A DNA stretch of 13,913 nucleotides, from assembly GCA_945896935.1 (NCBI GenBank), contig CAMDER010000028.1:1-13913 (forward strand), given 5' to 3'. The DNA is from Bifidobacterium breve (GTDB lineage: Bacteria; Actinomycetota; Acidimicrobiia; Acidimicrobiales; Ilumatobacteraceae). This document shows positions 12,489 to 13,913 of the stretch, one piece after another (positions within the stretch are counted from its first letter, which is position 1; each line of letters opens with the position of its first letter). The notes under the pieces are model-generated. The model was not told where the DNA came from. It made no database searches and worked only from the letters and a program-made list of their open reading frames with translations. Made by a program: the position numbers and the translations under genes.

Positions 12489-13913
12489 TTAGCGGGCGAG
12501 GACGGTGTAGGTGTCTGTGCCGGACTTCAACACGGTTCCAGGCACCGCCCCATTGGCCACACCGTTCTCAACAATTGTCACGCCATTCACAATCACGCGC
12601 TTCACACCGAACGATCCCGCTGTCAATCGCGACGAGTTACCCGGAAGGTCGGTCACCAACATCGCATCCTCTGATCCGATTTCGTCAGGATTAAACACCA
12701 CAACATCGGCACACGCGCCCTCACGCAATTCACCGCGGTCGACTAATCCAAACAACTTCGCGGGCTGCGAGGTCATCATCTTCACAGCAAATTCAACGGG
12801 CACCAGTTTGCGCCCACGAATACAGTCGGCCAACCAACGAGTCGGGTACGGCGCTCCACACATTCGGTCTAAGTGAGCACCAGCATCGGATCCACCGATC
12901 ATCGCGCGGCCGTCTTGCCACAATTCGGCGCGCATTCTCCACGATTCAGCATCATCGTCTTGTGGGGTCGGCCACAGAATTGTTCTCAATTCGTCAGCAA
13001 TCACGATGTCGAGCAATGTTCCGAACGAGCTCATTCCTCGTTCAATAGCGACATCGCGAACAGTTCGGCCCTTCAAACCTTCGTTCGCAACCGAATAGGT
13101 ATCGCCAATGACGTAATCGCCCCAGTCGGCCAAGCGACGGAACACACCAGCCGCTTGCGACAAACTGTTTTCAAGCATGCGCACCCGGGTATCTGGATCT
13201 TGCAAACGCTGAATTCGTTCAGCTACTGGCACGCCCAAAATTTGTTGCCAACCTGGCAGCAACCACAGGCCACAGAAGCTTGCGAAGCTCATGTTCATTG
13301 GCACTTGTACGGGCATCGTAAGGGCAACGACTTTGCCACCCAACTCAATCGAGCGGTCGTAGGCCGAAATCTGTCGTGGCACTCGATCGGCTTCACGTGA
13401 GTCAACGGTCAAAACGTTCCAGTTCATTGGACGATTTGCTGCCGCGCTCATGAGGCCGAGCAATTCAATTTCATCATCGGCAAAGCGGTCCAAGCAACCC
13501 GGAACAATTCCTTCGAGCGTTGTTCCTTCGTGCAAACCAACTTCTTCACACAATGCAATGAGTTCATCGTGGGTGGCCCAGCGACTTGCCACCGGCTCGC
13601 CATCACCATCGCTGTGCGACGTGCTGTTGGTAAATGAAAAGCCCAAGGCACCCGACTTAATTGACTTGGCAAGTTCGGCACGCATGCCACCAATGTGTTC
13701 TTTCGATGCTTCAGCCCCCACAGCAGCAGGCCCCATCACATAGCGACGAATTGCGCAGTGGCCCACTAGAAAGCCGGCGTTGACCGAAATATTTCCTTCA
13801 AGTCGGCCCAAGTATTCGGCGAAAGATTCCCACGACCAATCGGTTCCGTTTTCAAGAGCGGCCAACGGCATACCCTCAACCTTCGACATCATCTTGCGCA
13901 AATAATCGGCATC
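12489..13913 (-). CDS. N-acyl-D-amino-acid deacylase-family amidohydrolase, C-terminal 474 residues (cut by right edge)
   Basis: The frame stays open through the right edge, so the true start and the N-terminal H-x-H metal motif are off the window. The visible part matches the D-aminoacylase / N-acyl-D-amino-acid deacylase family: a VEGMPLAALENG-like segment, WESFAEYLGRLEG, NAGFLVGHCAIRRYVMG, the ALGFSFTNSTSH loop, GGSDAGAHLDRMCG with the conserved catalytic-type Asp, and a C-terminal beta-sandwich segment (LREGACADVVVFNPDEI, VKRVIVNGV). Such enzymes release D-amino acids from N-acyl forms. The canonical SH-K segment that gives a metal-binding His is NWNVL here, so substrate or metal use may differ. 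It faces the D-threonine-aldolase-like gene across the long hairpin. Confidence 0.85.
   Translation of the reverse strand, partial: DADYLRKMMSKVEGMPLAALENGTDWSWESFAEYLGRLEGNISVNAGFLVGHCAIRRYVMGPAAVGAEASKEHIGGMRAELAKSIKSGALGFSFTNSTSHSDGDGEPVASRWATHDELIALCEEVGLHEGTTLEGIVPGCLDRFADDEIELLGLMSAAANRPMNWNVLTVDSREADRVPRQISAYDRSIELGGKVVALTMPVQVPMNMSFASFCGLWLLPGWQQILGVPVAERIQRLQDPDTRVRMLENSLSQAAGVFRRLADWGDYVIGDTYSVANEGLKGRTVRDVAIERGMSSFGTLLDIVIADELRTILWPTPQDDDAESWRMRAELWQDGRAMIGGSDAGAHLDRMCGAPYPTRWLADCIRGRKLVPVEFAVKMMTSQPAKLFGLVDRGELREGACADVVVFNPDEIGSEDAMLVTDLPGNSSRLTAGSFGVKRVIVNGVTIVENGVANGAVPGTVLKSGTDTYTVLAR

Noticed and set aside
12873..13400. 175-codon plus-strand frame opposite the deacylase gene
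   Set aside because: It is antisense to conserved amidohydrolase motifs, and its product has no low-complexity-free or domain-like pattern that I can recognise.

Overview
The window looks like chromosomal backbone DNA of an actinomycete (Actinomycetota), most likely a moderate-GC member of Acidimicrobiia. By eye the GC content is near one half. The evidence is the block rpsB, M23-like protein, WhiG-type sigma factor, XerC-type recombinase, DprA and ComM/YifB, all on the minus strand in the order usual for Actinomycetota. Frequent GTG/TTG starts, weak or absent Shine-Dalgarno sites and very tight gene packing fit the same group. The lineage is inferred from gene order and protein style; no database search was possible.

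Left block (1-5506, all minus strand). Transcription probably runs from comM through dprA, xerC, whiG and the M23-like gene towards rpsB, whose first 64 codons are present. ComM and DprA handle incoming single-stranded DNA in transformable bacteria, XerC resolves chromosome dimers, WhiG is a sigma-28-type factor, and the M23-like protein is exported but appears to lack one zinc ligand. rpsB has its own strong ribosome binding site and a 163-bp upstream gap.

Middle block (5507-10049). A divergent lipoprotein gene meets a lone clpP tail to tail. clpP diverges from a beta-carbonic anhydrase gene with only 37 bp between the starts. The carbonic anhydrase overlaps, tail to tail, a two-gene minus-strand operon encoding two different fold-type II PLP enzymes: a 511-residue cysteine-synthase-like protein and a zinc-ribbon threonine-synthase/dehydratase-like protein.

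Right block (10050-13913). A SufR-like regulator (helix-turn-helix plus C-terminal cysteines) diverges from the PLP operon and overlaps the end of a small EthD-family gene. Next come tRNA-Leu(UAG), a D-threonine-aldolase-family gene, a perfect 28-bp-stem hairpin, and a convergent N-acyl-D-amino-acid deacylase-family gene cut by the right edge. The last two suggest a small D-amino-acid-use locus.

No mobile element, CRISPR array or obvious foreign island was seen. The oddest sequence-level signals are three separate 3 x 15-bp in-frame tandem repeats (two in dprA, one in the aldolase gene), the long hairpin, and the uncharacterised PLP-enzyme pair beside an Fe-S-type regulator.
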